Positions 14,890-22,792 of a stretch of 25,971 nucleotides of DNA are shown here, one piece after another (within the stretch, counting starts at the first letter, position 1; the number at the start of each line of letters is the position of its first letter). The stretch comes from Nitrososphaeria archaeon. GTDB taxonomy: Archaea; Thermoproteota; Nitrososphaeria; JACIWG01. The notes beneath the pieces are model-generated. The model was not told the DNA's origin. It did not search any database and was given only the letters and a program-made list of their open reading frames with translations. A program made the position numbers and the translations under genes. The stretch is taken from the NCBI GenBank assembly GCA_014361085.1, contig JACIWG010000007.1:1-25971 (forward strand), in the 5' to 3' direction.

Positions 14890-16176
14890 ATGGCTAAAAT
14901 ATTTGATTCAGTCCTAATTGTTGCAGACGATTTTACAGGAGTTAATGATACTGTTGTACAATTTTCTAAGCTTGGATTAGCTTCAATTACCACATTAAAC
15001 TTTGATATGGTTCAAGAACTTGTACAAGGATATGATGTTGTCGGCGTTACCACTGAAAGTAGGGCAATAGGAAAGGAAAAGTCTTATTCAATACTATATT
15101 CTCTTGGAGAAAAGATTAAAGACATTTTTGACAACATCGTTTTCTATAAAAAAGTGGATTCAACACTTAGAGGCAACATTGTCTCAGAAATTGTGGGGCT
15201 AGTAGATGCTCTAAACCCTGACCTAGTTGTTTTTGCACCAGCTTTCCCGAAGCAGGGTCGTATAACAAAGGATGGTGTCCACATGGTTAACGGTGTCCCT
15301 GTTGAAAAAACATATTTTGGAAGAGATTTAAGGACTCCTGTTAAATCATCTTACTTACCATCGTATTTTGAACCCATATTCGGTCCACGCTATCGTCACA
15401 TAAATCTTCAGGAGCTTAGAAAAGGGAATTTGGATAAGGTGGTTGGAGAATTTAAAATTTTGTCATTTGATGTAGAAAGTGACCTTGACCTTAAAAATAT
15501 TGTTCAACAAATACTTTCTTCAGAAAAAAAGCATGTTATTTGGGTTGGTTCAGCCGGTCTTGCAGAACAGTTGGCCTACAATTCTATCATTGGCTCAGTT
15601 CAGGGTAAGCCGGTTCTGATGGCGGTTGGTTCAGTTAATGAACTTGCCAGGAACCAGGTCCTAGAATTTACTAAAGTCTTTCCAGCAAATGTAATACAAG
15701 TAAGTGTTTCTAAACTAGTAAAGGACTTTGGCAGGGAAGAAGAAAGGATTATAGGTGAAGTTTCTAGAGCGCTAAAATTTTCTAACGATATTATAATTGC
15801 ATCCTCATATACTAGAGAACAGGTTGAAGAAGGTGCTAGCTTGGCGAAGGAGTTGGGGCTAAGCCTTTCAGATTTCGGTTCAATACTGGCGGAAAAATTC
15901 GGTTTACTCGTATCTCATGTTATAAGCTTTTTTGAAAAAGATAGTTTTTGCGGCATTTACATGACTGGAGGTGATATTGCTGTCTCAATTATAAAGCATC
16001 TTAAGCTTGAATCGTTCAAGATTTTAGGTGAAATTGAGCCGGGACTACCTATTCTCTGGTCAAAAGATTTGCTTATCGTTACAAAGGCTGGAGGCTTTGG
16101 AGGATTGGAAACGCTTATTAAAGTATCGACTAGACTAAAAAGTGTGAATAAAAGATGTCATACAAGAAGCCAATGA
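14890..16176 (+). CDS. Four-carbon acid sugar kinase (DUF1537; DtnK/OtnK type)
   Basis: 428 residues that match the four-carbon acid sugar kinase family. The N-terminal domain has ADDFTGVNDTVVQF (about 12-25), KKVDSTLRGNI (about 88-98), and FAPAFPKQGRITKDG followed by N-G-V-P. The C-terminal nucleotide-binding domain has MTGGDIAVSI, GEIEPGLPI and TKAGGFGGLETL. Characterised relatives phosphorylate D-threonate, D-erythronate or 2-oxo-tetronate at O4. The pairing with a PdxA2-type dehydrogenase next door fits the D-threonate/D-erythronate branch, but the exact substrate cannot be read from sequence. It is the first gene of a three-gene operon; its end overlaps the next gene by 22 bases. Confidence 0.9.
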   Translation: MAKIFDSVLIVADDFTGVNDTVVQFSKLGLASITTLNFDMVQELVQGYDVVGVTTESRAIGKEKSYSILYSLGEKIKDIFDNIVFYKKVDSTLRGNIVSEIVGLVDALNPDLVVFAPAFPKQGRITKDGVHMVNGVPVEKTYFGRDLRTPVKSSYLPSYFEPIFGPRYRHINLQELRKGNLDKVVGEFKILSFDVESDLDLKNIVQQILSSEKKHVIWVGSAGLAEQLAYNSIIGSVQGKPVLMAVGSVNELARNQVLEFTKVFPANVIQVSVSKLVKDFGREEERIIGEVSRALKFSNDIIIASSYTREQVEEGASLAKELGLSLSDFGSILAEKFGLLVSHVISFFEKDSFCGIYMTGGDIAVSIIKHLKLESFKILGEIEPGLPILWSKDLLIVTKAGGFGGLETLIKVSTRLKSVNKRCHTRSQ

Positions 16177-17180
16177 TTGCTATAACAATGGGGGACCCAG
16201 CCGGCTCAGGCCCAGAAATAGTCTTAAAAGCTTTAAGAAACAGTTCCCTATTTTCTAGAGCCTCTTTTGTAGTATTTGGAGACTATAATGTATTTAGAAA
16301 GGCTGCAGAAACTGTAAATGCAACCGACTTAAAGCTTATAAAAATTTGTGATGTTTCAGAATATGTTGACTCCCCATCATCAGTAAACATATTTGACCTA
16401 AACAATGTTGACGTATCTAAGATCGTTTACGGAAAACCTTCTGTGTTGGGTGGTAAAGCATCCTATGAAGCTATTGTAGAGGCTGTAAAACATGCTCTAT
16501 CAAATAAGGTGCATGCGATCGTTACAGCTCCAATAAGCAAGGAAAGTCTTAACATGGCGGGATACAATTATCCTGGACATACTGAACTTTTGGCTGACCT
16601 AACAGGCTCCAAGGATGTTAAAATGATGCTTGTCGCCAGCTTCTTCAAAGTTGCCCACGTAACCACTCACGTTTCCCTAAAGAATGCTATAGAGCTTATC
16701 AAAAAAGAGAATGTGCTCAAGACAATAAGGTTAACATACAAGAGTTTGATAGAACTTTTTGGCTTAAATGACCCAAAAATAGGAGTGTCAGGCTTAAACC
16801 CTCATGCGGGTGAAAGCGGGCTTTTCGGGGACGAGGAAATTAAGGAAATTGTTCCAGCAATTCAAGAGGCAGCATCTGAAGGTATAAAGGTTACAGGACC
16901 TTATCCGCCAGATACAATATTCTATAGAGCATACTATAATAGACAATTTGATTCCACTATCGCAATGTACCATGACCAGGGCCATATTGCCGTAAAAATG
17001 GTTGGTTTCATGGAAGGCGTTAATTTGAGTCTCGGTCTCCCAATAATTAGGGTTTCACCTGACCATGGAACTGTTTGGGGTAAGGCTGGTAAAGGTACTG
17101 CAAGCGAGGGTGCAACATTGGAAGCAATAAAGTTGGCTATAGAGTTGGCTTCGAAAAAGTTTGGCTTCAGCCTACAATAA
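16155..17180 (+). CDS. pdxA2: 4-phospho-D-threonate/erythronate dehydrogenase, PdxA2 type
   Basis: 341 residues of the PdxA family: a metal-dependent NAD(P) enzyme that oxidises and decarboxylates a 3-hydroxy-4-phospho acid. Visible blocks are AITMGDPAGSGPEI near the N-terminus, TAPISKESL, PGHTELLADLTG, HVTTHVSL, SGLNPHAGE, MYHDQGHIAVK and SPDHGT, which include the expected metal-binding histidines. PdxA2 converts 4-phospho-threonate or -erythronate to DHAP and CO2. I prefer this over pyridoxal synthesis because a tetronate kinase is upstream, and archaea normally make PLP with PdxS/PdxT. The start is ATG 16155; ATG 16173, overlapping the kinase stop as ATGA, is the alternative. Confidence 0.87.
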   Translation: MSYKKPMIAITMGDPAGSGPEIVLKALRNSSLFSRASFVVFGDYNVFRKAAETVNATDLKLIKICDVSEYVDSPSSVNIFDLNNVDVSKIVYGKPSVLGGKASYEAIVEAVKHALSNKVHAIVTAPISKESLNMAGYNYPGHTELLADLTGSKDVKMMLVASFFKVAHVTTHVSLKNAIELIKKENVLKTIRLTYKSLIELFGLNDPKIGVSGLNPHAGESGLFGDEEIKEIVPAIQEAASEGIKVTGPYPPDTIFYRAYYNRQFDSTIAMYHDQGHIAVKMVGFMEGVNLSLGLPIIRVSPDHGTVWGKAGKGTASEGATLEAIKLAIELASKKFGFSLQ

Positions 17181-17196
17181 GTTAGAAACCTTCTGT

Positions 17197-17202
17197 TGAG
17201 GT
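17197..17202 (+). promoter_or_regulatory. Shine-Dalgarno site that decides the start of the cyclodeaminase-family gene
   Basis: GAGGTG ends 7 bases before ATG 17210. An in-frame GTG at 17201 lies inside this site and is therefore unlikely to be the start. Confidence 0.6.
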
Positions 17203-17209
17203 GTCGTTA

Positions 17210-18187
17210 ATGGAGCAAAACAGTATTCTTTTCATATCAAGGGATGAGATAGAGTTGATGCAAATAGGTGCTTCAGAAATAATGGAATGGGTTGAAGACG
17301 CTTTTCGAGAAAAATATTTTAGAAAGGTCGAGATTCCTCCAAAACCCGGCATTCATCCATCAAATACTACATTCATCCATGCTATGCCAGCCTACGTTCA
17401 AAAATTTAATGCTGCTGGAATTAAATGGATTTCAGGTTCAGCATTAAATCCGTCAAAGGGTCTACCATACTTGGCTGGGCTCATAATATTAAATGACCCT
17501 GAAACAGGTTTACCGATTTCTGTTATGGATGCTGGCTGGATCACTGCCAAAAGGACTGCTGCGGTTACAGCTATTTCAGCAAAGTATCTTGCAAGAAGGG
17601 GTTCTGAAATTCTTTCTATAATAGGCTGTGGTGTTCAAGGTAAAAGTCACCTAGAATTTATTTCTCTAGTCTTAAGCGGCCTTAAAAGGGTTAAAGTATA
17701 CGATACTGTTCCTGAAAAGATATTAGAATGTGAACGCTTTGTAAAGACAAAGTTTGGTCTCGAAGTCTTTAAAAGTCAGTCTCCTAAGGAAGCAGTTCAA
17801 GACTCTGATTTAATTGTTACAGCCACACCAATTTATAAAAATCCTAGTCCAGTCGGTATGATAGAGTGGGTAAAGGATGGTGCCATGTTGGCTCCACTAG
17901 AGTTTGACAGCTACTGGCATCCTGAAACCTTCTATAAAGTAGATCGCATTTTCACAGACGATATTGAACAGCTTAAATATTATCAGACACTAGGCCATTT
18001 TCCTTTACTAAAGAAGGTTGATGGTGAACTATGTGAACTTGTTGTTGGAAAGTTGTGCGGCCGCGTTAGTGATAGTGAAAAGATTATGGCACTAAACTTG
18101 GGTCTTGCTATAACAGATATTGTTGTTGCAAAAAAGGTTTATGAAAGAGCCTTGGCTAAAGGTTGTGGTGTACTCATAAAGTACTAG
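17210..18187 (+). CDS. Ornithine cyclodeaminase/mu-crystallin family NAD(P)-dependent enzyme
   Basis: 325 residues. The substrate-domain lysine lies in AGIKWISGS and is followed by the R-T-A-A-V-T-A-I-S-A-K-Y-L-A-R-R block. The Rossmann motif is IIGCGVQGKSH, and FTDDIEQLKYY occupies the usual D-D-x-x-Q site. The family includes ornithine cyclodeaminase, alanine dehydrogenase, ketimine reductases and others, and the sequence does not decide between them. It is 29 bases after pdxA2 and is the last gene of the operon. A role linked to the sugar acid, for example reductive amination or imine reduction of a pathway product, is inference from position only. Confidence 0.85.
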   Translation: MEQNSILFISRDEIELMQIGASEIMEWVEDAFREKYFRKVEIPPKPGIHPSNTTFIHAMPAYVQKFNAAGIKWISGSALNPSKGLPYLAGLIILNDPETGLPISVMDAGWITAKRTAAVTAISAKYLARRGSEILSIIGCGVQGKSHLEFISLVLSGLKRVKVYDTVPEKILECERFVKTKFGLEVFKSQSPKEAVQDSDLIVTATPIYKNPSPVGMIEWVKDGAMLAPLEFDSYWHPETFYKVDRIFTDDIEQLKYYQTLGHFPLLKKVDGELCELVVGKLCGRVSDSEKIMALNLGLAITDIVVAKKVYERALAKGCGVLIKY

Positions 18188-18337
18188 CCAACCTTGTAAA
18201 AATGTGTGATGATGCTGGAACAAGTTTGCCCATGCTTTTAAGCGCCTTTTTGCAAAATCTCTTAACTTTATTATGTGTGTAAGCAACTTTACTAAAACTT
18301 AATTACATAATATAGTTTCTAGTGTTGGGTTGAAAAA

Positions 18338-19435
18338 ATGATTGATAGGATAGAAATTTTAAGAGCTCTCTCGAAATATGATTTAAATAAAATTTCTATA
18401 GCCACACTATGCTCTCACTCTTCTCTTCAAATATTCTATGGTGCAAAATGTGAAGGTTTTAAGACTGTTGGAATATGTTTGAGTGATAGGGTTAAATATT
18501 ATAGAGCCTTTCCTGAAGCCTTCCCAGATGAGCTTATAGTTGTTGACAGTTACAAGAACATTCTTGATGCATGTGTCCAAGAAAGGCTTATTAGCTTAAA
18601 CTCTATCGTAATCGCTCACGGTTCTTTTGTAGAATATGTTGGTTCAAAAAATATTCTTGACTCCTTTTATGTTCCAATGTACGGTAATAGGCTTGTTTTA
18701 GAATGGGAGGGTGATAGGGGGAAACAGTTTGAATGGTTTAAGAGGGCTGGACTAACTTTCCCTAGAACATTCAATAGTCCAGATGAAATTGATACTCTGG
18801 CTTTTGTGAAAGTTTATGGTGCTAGAGGCGGTAGAGGCTATTTTACAGTAGCCTCTAGAGATGACTTTTATCAAAAATTTGATGAAAAGGTTAGGGGTGG
18901 TTTAATTGGCGAAAATGATAAGATTGTTATACAGGAATTTGTTGCAGGCGTAAGATACTATCCACACTATTTTTACAGCCAAATATATTCTAGGGGCCTA
19001 AAATTAAAGACTGGAGGGCTTGAGCTTTTGAGTATCGATAAAAGAATTGAGCCTATAGATGAAGTGTACCGTGGTCTTCCAAACATTATACCCGACTATC
19101 TCGACTACACTGTAACAGGAAACCAGCCTGTGGTGGTTAGAGAAAGTCTTCTCCCACAAATTTTAGACATGGGTACAAAGCTTGTCGAATCATCTATCGA
19201 ACTCTTTCCACCAGGTTTAATTGGGCCTTTTTGTATTGAAACAGTCTATAATCCTAGAAGGGGCTTTATAGTTTTTGAAGTGTCGGCGAGGATTGTTGCT
19301 GGTACAAACCTGTATCCTGAAGGCTCTCCATATACGCCATACCTTTTTAGGGAGCCAATGTCTACTGGTAGAAGGATTGCTAGAGACATAAGGATTGCTT
19401 TGGAAAAAGGTCTTCTACCATCACTAGTCTATTAA
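18338..19435 (+). CDS. purP: Formate-dependent FAICAR synthetase PurP
   Basis: 365 residues. PurP is the archaeal ATP-grasp enzyme that formylates AICAR with free formate and ATP, replacing the folate-dependent bacterial PurH step. The N-terminus has IATLCSHSSLQIFYGAKCEG, very close to the PurP signature (I-A-T-L-x-S-H-S-A-L-Q). The ATP-grasp half has AFVKVYGARGGRGYF and the C-terminal GPFCIETVYN, FEVSARIVAGTNLY and PYTPYLF blocks. It stands alone, 150 bases after the sugar-acid operon, in a spacer with AT-rich possible promoter sequence but no clear box. Its TAA stop overlaps the TAA of the convergent HD gene. Confidence 0.95.
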   Translation: MIDRIEILRALSKYDLNKISIATLCSHSSLQIFYGAKCEGFKTVGICLSDRVKYYRAFPEAFPDELIVVDSYKNILDACVQERLISLNSIVIAHGSFVEYVGSKNILDSFYVPMYGNRLVLEWEGDRGKQFEWFKRAGLTFPRTFNSPDEIDTLAFVKVYGARGGRGYFTVASRDDFYQKFDEKVRGGLIGENDKIVIQEFVAGVRYYPHYFYSQIYSRGLKLKTGGLELLSIDKRIEPIDEVYRGLPNIIPDYLDYTVTGNQPVVVRESLLPQILDMGTKLVESSIELFPPGLIGPFCIETVYNPRRGFIVFEVSARIVAGTNLYPEGSPYTPYLFREPMSTGRRIARDIRIALEKGLLPSLVY

Positions 19436-19965
19436 ATGTTAAACATTTTAACAATCTCTTTCTCTTCAAATTGTTTAAGTATGATTTTAATTTCCTCCAA
19501 TGTTCCCTCAATGATCTCGTCTACATCATATCCTCTGTTCTTGTAACTTTTTGCCTGATAGAATGTGGAAAGTTTGTCTGCGAACTTAACAATCTTGGAT
19601 TCCAAGCTTTCTCCCCTCGAATATTCTTCAAAAATTTCGCTTAACTTTCTTGAGCCAACAACATTTTCAAAAGCTTTACTTTCTATCTCGTGCTTGAGGT
19701 TTTCGCCGATTTTTTCTGTTAAAGCTTTCGGCATATCCCCTATAACTGATTCGCTTAAATCGTGGATTAACGCCATCGTTAAAACCTTTTCTGCATCAAC
19801 CTTCATCTTAATATTATTTAATAGTACTAGAGTAATTACTGCTACCTCAAAAGAATGTTCTGCAATCGATTCAGCCTCATAAAATGGTATTCCATTCTGA
19901 AGCCATCCTGTTCTCGGAATATTCTTTAATATCCTTGTTACCTTAGCTATTGACTCCAAGCTCAT
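19432..19965 (-). CDS. HD-domain phosphohydrolase (YfbR/HDDC2-like)
   Basis: 177 residues of the HD superfamily, close to COG1896 nucleotidases. RTGWLQNGIPFYEAESIAEHSFEV holds the first histidine (E-H), ALIHDLSESVIGDMP the H-D pair with the following E, and KFADKLSTFYQA the last aspartate. Relatives YfbR and HDDC2 remove phosphate from 5'-deoxynucleotides; that substrate is likely but unproven here. It starts 6 bases after the stop of the small membrane protein gene, so the two form one unit. It ends tail-to-tail with purP, sharing the bases TTAA. Confidence 0.88.
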   Translation of the reverse strand: MSLESIAKVTRILKNIPRTGWLQNGIPFYEAESIAEHSFEVAVITLVLLNNIKMKVDAEKVLTMALIHDLSESVIGDMPKALTEKIGENLKHEIESKAFENVVGSRKLSEIFEEYSRGESLESKIVKFADKLSTFYQAKSYKNRGYDVDEIIEGTLEEIKIILKQFEEKEIVKMFNI

Positions 19966-19971
19966 TCTTAT

Positions 19972-20289
19972 CTAGCCTTTCCATAATCCTAGAGCAAGTC
20001 CAAGCAAAAATGTTAGCGAAGAATATGGTAGGATGTTTATCAAGGGGCTTGCCTCAGCCCAAAGCATTGGAAGATACTTTAATGCTGCACTAGCGATCTC
20101 TTCAAAGGTAGGTAATTGAGTGTATCCTACTGCAGCTAAAACTATCAATAGTATTATAAGGGCGAGTACAAGCTTTAACGTCTTTTTTATTACGACTCCA
20201 ACAATCAATCCAATGATAAATGGTACTATTACTGGAACTATCCAAGCATATTCTGGGGGAACAAAGTTTATCATAACAATTACATCCAT
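19972..20289 (-). CDS. Small membrane protein, FUN14-like
   Basis: 105 residues with hydrophobic segments WIVPVIVPFIIGLIVGVVI, LVLALIILLIVLAAVGY and SLTFLLGLALGLW. Glycine-rich G-L-I-V-G-x-x-I-K-K-x-L-K in the first helix pair and the G-L-A-L-G-L-W end resemble archaeal FUN14-domain proteins of about 100 residues. The resemblance is by pattern only. ATG 20289 and ATG 20274 (MINFVPPEY) are both possible starts. It is the first gene of the unit with the HD phosphohydrolase. Function unknown. Confidence 0.6.
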   Translation of the reverse strand: MDVIVMINFVPPEYAWIVPVIVPFIIGLIVGVVIKKTLKLVLALIILLIVLAAVGYTQLPTFEEIASAALKYLPMLWAEASPLINILPYSSLTFLLGLALGLWKG

Positions 20290-20371
20290 ATACTATGATT
20301 TAAATTTTGTTTTTAACCGCCAACAAAACATTATTCTATAATGTTACAAAGCCTCTCTAATTTTTTAAAAT

Positions 20372-21310
20372 TTATAGTATCCTTTCATTTTCTCGCAAAA
20401 TTTTATTTAAAATTTCTTCCCCTATCCTCCACATTCTCTGTGAAGTGTGTGTTGAATGTGGCCTAAACTTTCTTCTCACATTCTCCACATTTTCTCCTAC
20501 AACCTCAATTTTATCCATGTCCCCTTCACCCATTCCAGCCCTCTTAATGTAATGTAAGTATCCTATATCGTCTGGGTCAAATCCCATAATGTAGGCTCCA
20601 ACTGTATCCGCTGCAAGTGGGTCTGTGCTTGCTATAACTGTTCCCATTTCCACTGGCGTGCCAGAAACTGGGCCGTTTCCCTCCATTGCAGTATAGCCGT
20701 CTATTATTGCTAGGTTAGGCCAAACATGTTTTGCTATCTTGTAAATGTTCAAGTTTATTGCCTTATATCCCTGGTGTATTCTATGCTTGTCGTATCTGAT
20801 TATGCTTCCGACAACCATGTTTTTTATTGAAAGGGTTGCTATCACGGTGTCATGTGTTTTTAGTACTGCCGCAGATATTCTGTAGTCGCTTTCCAAAACC
20901 TTTTTTGCAACCTTTACTGGAATCTGGTCATATCTATCATTGTATACCATTATCTCCATATAATTGTCTTGGTTGAGGTCAAAAAGTTCTATACCCTGTT
21001 CTTTAGCCAACTTTGTGTAACCGAAGTTCCTGTAGGCTGTTATTGTGTCTGAAGCAGACCCTTCCGCGACTAAAATTTTTTCCCCATAATATTGTCTTAT
21101 GAAATCTATTATTGCCCTAACCGTGTCCACATGTGTTACTGCAAGCTGCACGTGGGCTGAAACCAGATTTGGTTTAATGATAAGACTATTTTTTCCGGAA
21201 ACATCTTTAGCTACATCATCCTTTATATATTCTAGGGCTTTTTTAACAGCATCATATCTAGTCTTTCCCTTTACTACCGCAACTCTAGAACTCAAACCTT
21301 TTCCCTTCAA
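20372..21310 (-). CDS. DUF362 domain protein
   Basis: 312 residues of the DUF362 family (COG2006). The blocks IKPNLVSA near residue 45, VAEGSASDT, LKTHDTVIATLSIKNMVVG (about 149-167) and DGYTAMEGNGPVSGTP are typical. There is no ferredoxin-type cysteine cluster, so it is the form without iron-sulfur centres. No reaction is established. The start TTG 21310 is used here; TTG 21295, preceded by GGGAAAAGG, gives an equally good N-terminus (SSRVAVVKG). It follows dnaJ by 27 bases on the same strand and may be read from the dnaJ promoter. Confidence 0.85.
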   Translation of the reverse strand: MKGKGLSSRVAVVKGKTRYDAVKKALEYIKDDVAKDVSGKNSLIIKPNLVSAHVQLAVTHVDTVRAIIDFIRQYYGEKILVAEGSASDTITAYRNFGYTKLAKEQGIELFDLNQDNYMEIMVYNDRYDQIPVKVAKKVLESDYRISAAVLKTHDTVIATLSIKNMVVGSIIRYDKHRIHQGYKAINLNIYKIAKHVWPNLAIIDGYTAMEGNGPVSGTPVEMGTVIASTDPLAADTVGAYIMGFDPDDIGYLHYIKRAGMGEGDMDKIEVVGENVENVRRKFRPHSTHTSQRMWRIGEEILNKILRENERIL

Positions 21311-21337
21311 CTATAAGATTATGTTGGTTAAATAATT

Positions 21338-22456
21338 TTAGAACCTGAAAAATCGTTCACGTTTTCCATGGTTCACATTAAATTCTTTTGCAAGCTCCTG
21401 AATTAGCTCTCTCTGTCTTTGTGTAAGCTTCTTTGGTACACTAACATTCACTTCCACTATAAGGTCACCTCTTCCACCTCTATCTAGTCTCGGCATACCT
21501 TTTCCATGTAATCTTATAGTTTCTCCAGGCTGTGTCCCTGGAGGGATCTTTAATACTGTGCTTCCCTCAAGTGTTGGTATCGTAACCTCAGTGCCTAAAG
21601 CTGCCTCAGGAAAGCTTATTTCAAGCCTATAGAATATGTCATCTCCCTCTCTTCTAAAATGTTTGTGCGGCGCTATCCTTATTCCAATGTAAAGGTCTCC
21701 TGGTCTTCCACCGTTTGGAGGTATGTCACCTTGTCCATCAAGTCTCAGCCTATACCCTTCATCTATTCCCTGAGGCACTTTAACTATAATCTTTCTCTTT
21801 CGTCTCACAATACCTGACCCTCTACATTCCTTGCATGGTGTTTCTATAACTGTACCCCTTCCCTTACACGCATGGCATGTGGTGATTTGAACAAATCTTG
21901 TGAAGCCACTACTTTGAACCCTTTGAACCTGTCCTGTTCCCTTACAAACATTACATGTTTTTGGAGCTGTTCCAGGGCTGGCGCCTGAACCATGGCATGT
22001 ATCACATACTTCGCTTCTATACACTTCTATCTCCTTTTCAGCTCCTCTGGCAGCCTCCTCTAATGTGATCTGGAGCTCATAGTATAGGTCTCTGCCCACG
22101 TTCTCTCTCCTAAATCCTCCCCCTCCAAAAAAGAAGTCGAATATGTTGTCGAAGTCGAAGCCGAAGCCTAAGTCTCTGAATATTGACTCAAAATCTGTTC
22201 CCCTGAATATGTCTTCTGGAGTGTACTGTTGCTGGAAGCCAGCCTGTCCAAGCATATCATATTGTCTTCTCTTCTCATCATCAGATAGTACTGCGTATGC
22301 TTCAGAAATTTCTTTAAACTTTTCTTCAGCATCAGGTGACTTGTTTCTGTCTGGGTGATAGAGCATGGCCAACCTTCTATAAGCTTCCCTAATCTGCTCC
22401 TTCGTAGCATTCCTAGGTACACCAAGTATCTCGTAATAGTCCTTTTTACCCGACAT
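21338..22456 (-). CDS. dnaJ: Co-chaperone DnaJ (Hsp40, type I)
   Basis: 372 residues with all type I parts in order: J domain 1-70 with HPD at 34-36, a G/F-rich linker (about 85-120), a zinc-finger domain of four C-x-x-C-x-G-x-G repeats (152-217) and the substrate-binding C-terminal domain. It delivers unfolded proteins to DnaK and stimulates its ATPase. A strong ribosome site GGGGGTGAT precedes ATG 22456. dnaK lies upstream on the same strand but 336 bases away, with a decayed TnpB end between, so dnaJ probably has its own promoter; CTATAATT near 22503-22510 is a weak candidate. Confidence 0.97.
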   Translation of the reverse strand: MSGKKDYYEILGVPRNATKEQIREAYRRLAMLYHPDRNKSPDAEEKFKEISEAYAVLSDDEKRRQYDMLGQAGFQQQYTPEDIFRGTDFESIFRDLGFGFDFDNIFDFFFGGGGFRRENVGRDLYYELQITLEEAARGAEKEIEVYRSEVCDTCHGSGASPGTAPKTCNVCKGTGQVQRVQSSGFTRFVQITTCHACKGRGTVIETPCKECRGSGIVRRKRKIIVKVPQGIDEGYRLRLDGQGDIPPNGGRPGDLYIGIRIAPHKHFRREGDDIFYRLEISFPEAALGTEVTIPTLEGSTVLKIPPGTQPGETIRLHGKGMPRLDRGGRGDLIVEVNVSVPKKLTQRQRELIQELAKEFNVNHGKRERFFRF

Positions 22457-22535
22457 GCTCTATCACCCCCCTTTAAAGGTAAACTTTTTCCCTATCAATG
22501 GAATTATAGAAGAGGATATTAACTGTTTATTTTCA

Positions 22536-22640
22536 CCGTTGTGGGATTCATAGATTTTCATCCCTTCCCTCTATCGGCTTAAAACCTTTGAGGGCTTTCG
22601 CCGCCAACGGCAAGAGGACGGCACATTGGACGTTGTAACC
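22536..22640 (-). ncRNA. Decayed omega-RNA-like structure, second copy
   Basis: On the minus strand the blocks run CCAATGTG, CCGTTG (22605-22610), CGAAAGCC, hairpin GGGAT...ATCCC, then ACAACGG (22536-22542). These are the same blocks in the same order, and nearly the same spacing (75 against 83 bases between outer pairs), as at 12576-12680. The terminal hairpin has different bases but still pairs, which argues for selection on RNA structure when the element was active. Whether it is transcribed now is unknown. Confidence 0.5.
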
Positions 22641-22690
22641 TGTCGCCCTATTCCCTTTGGAAGCAGACCCATCTCGGCTGTCCAACATAA
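22536..22690 (-). mobile_element. Remnant of a TnpB element (3' end of tnpB and right end)
   Basis: The 336-base gap between dnaK and dnaJ holds a degraded tnpB C-terminus. GCTTCCAA...AATAG matches the zinc-finger/RuvC-III region of the intact copy (TGCGGCTTCCAAGCAAATAG). CCAATGTG then matches its L-P-M-W codons, and LPLAAKALKGFKPIE matches S-P-L-P-P-K-A-A-H-E-A-F-K. A one-base length change between CCAATG and CCGTTG shifts the frame, and a stop lies in the frame upstream of it, so it is dead as a coding gene. No left end is recognisable; the remaining 100 bases to dnaK show nothing. Confidence 0.65.
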
Positions 22691-22792
22691 TTCCACCAAA
22701 CATCTATTAAAATCTATCTTTTCGGAAACTGCTGTGCGACCCAAATCCTCTTGTCTCTAAAAATTTTTTGTATAGTTGATGCTATAATATTA

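Noticed and set aside
16155..17180. PdxA as part of pyridoxal phosphate synthesis
   Set aside because: The gene is fused in operon to a four-carbon acid kinase, no other genes of that PLP route are here, and archaea normally use PdxS/PdxT. Not excluded, only less likely.
22548..22697. A short ORF on the minus strand (MFGGIMLDSRDGSASKGNR...) between dnaK and dnaJ as a small gene
   Set aside because: Its second half matches the tnpB C-terminus, but its first half is in a shifted frame relative to the intact copy, so it is a by-product of decay.
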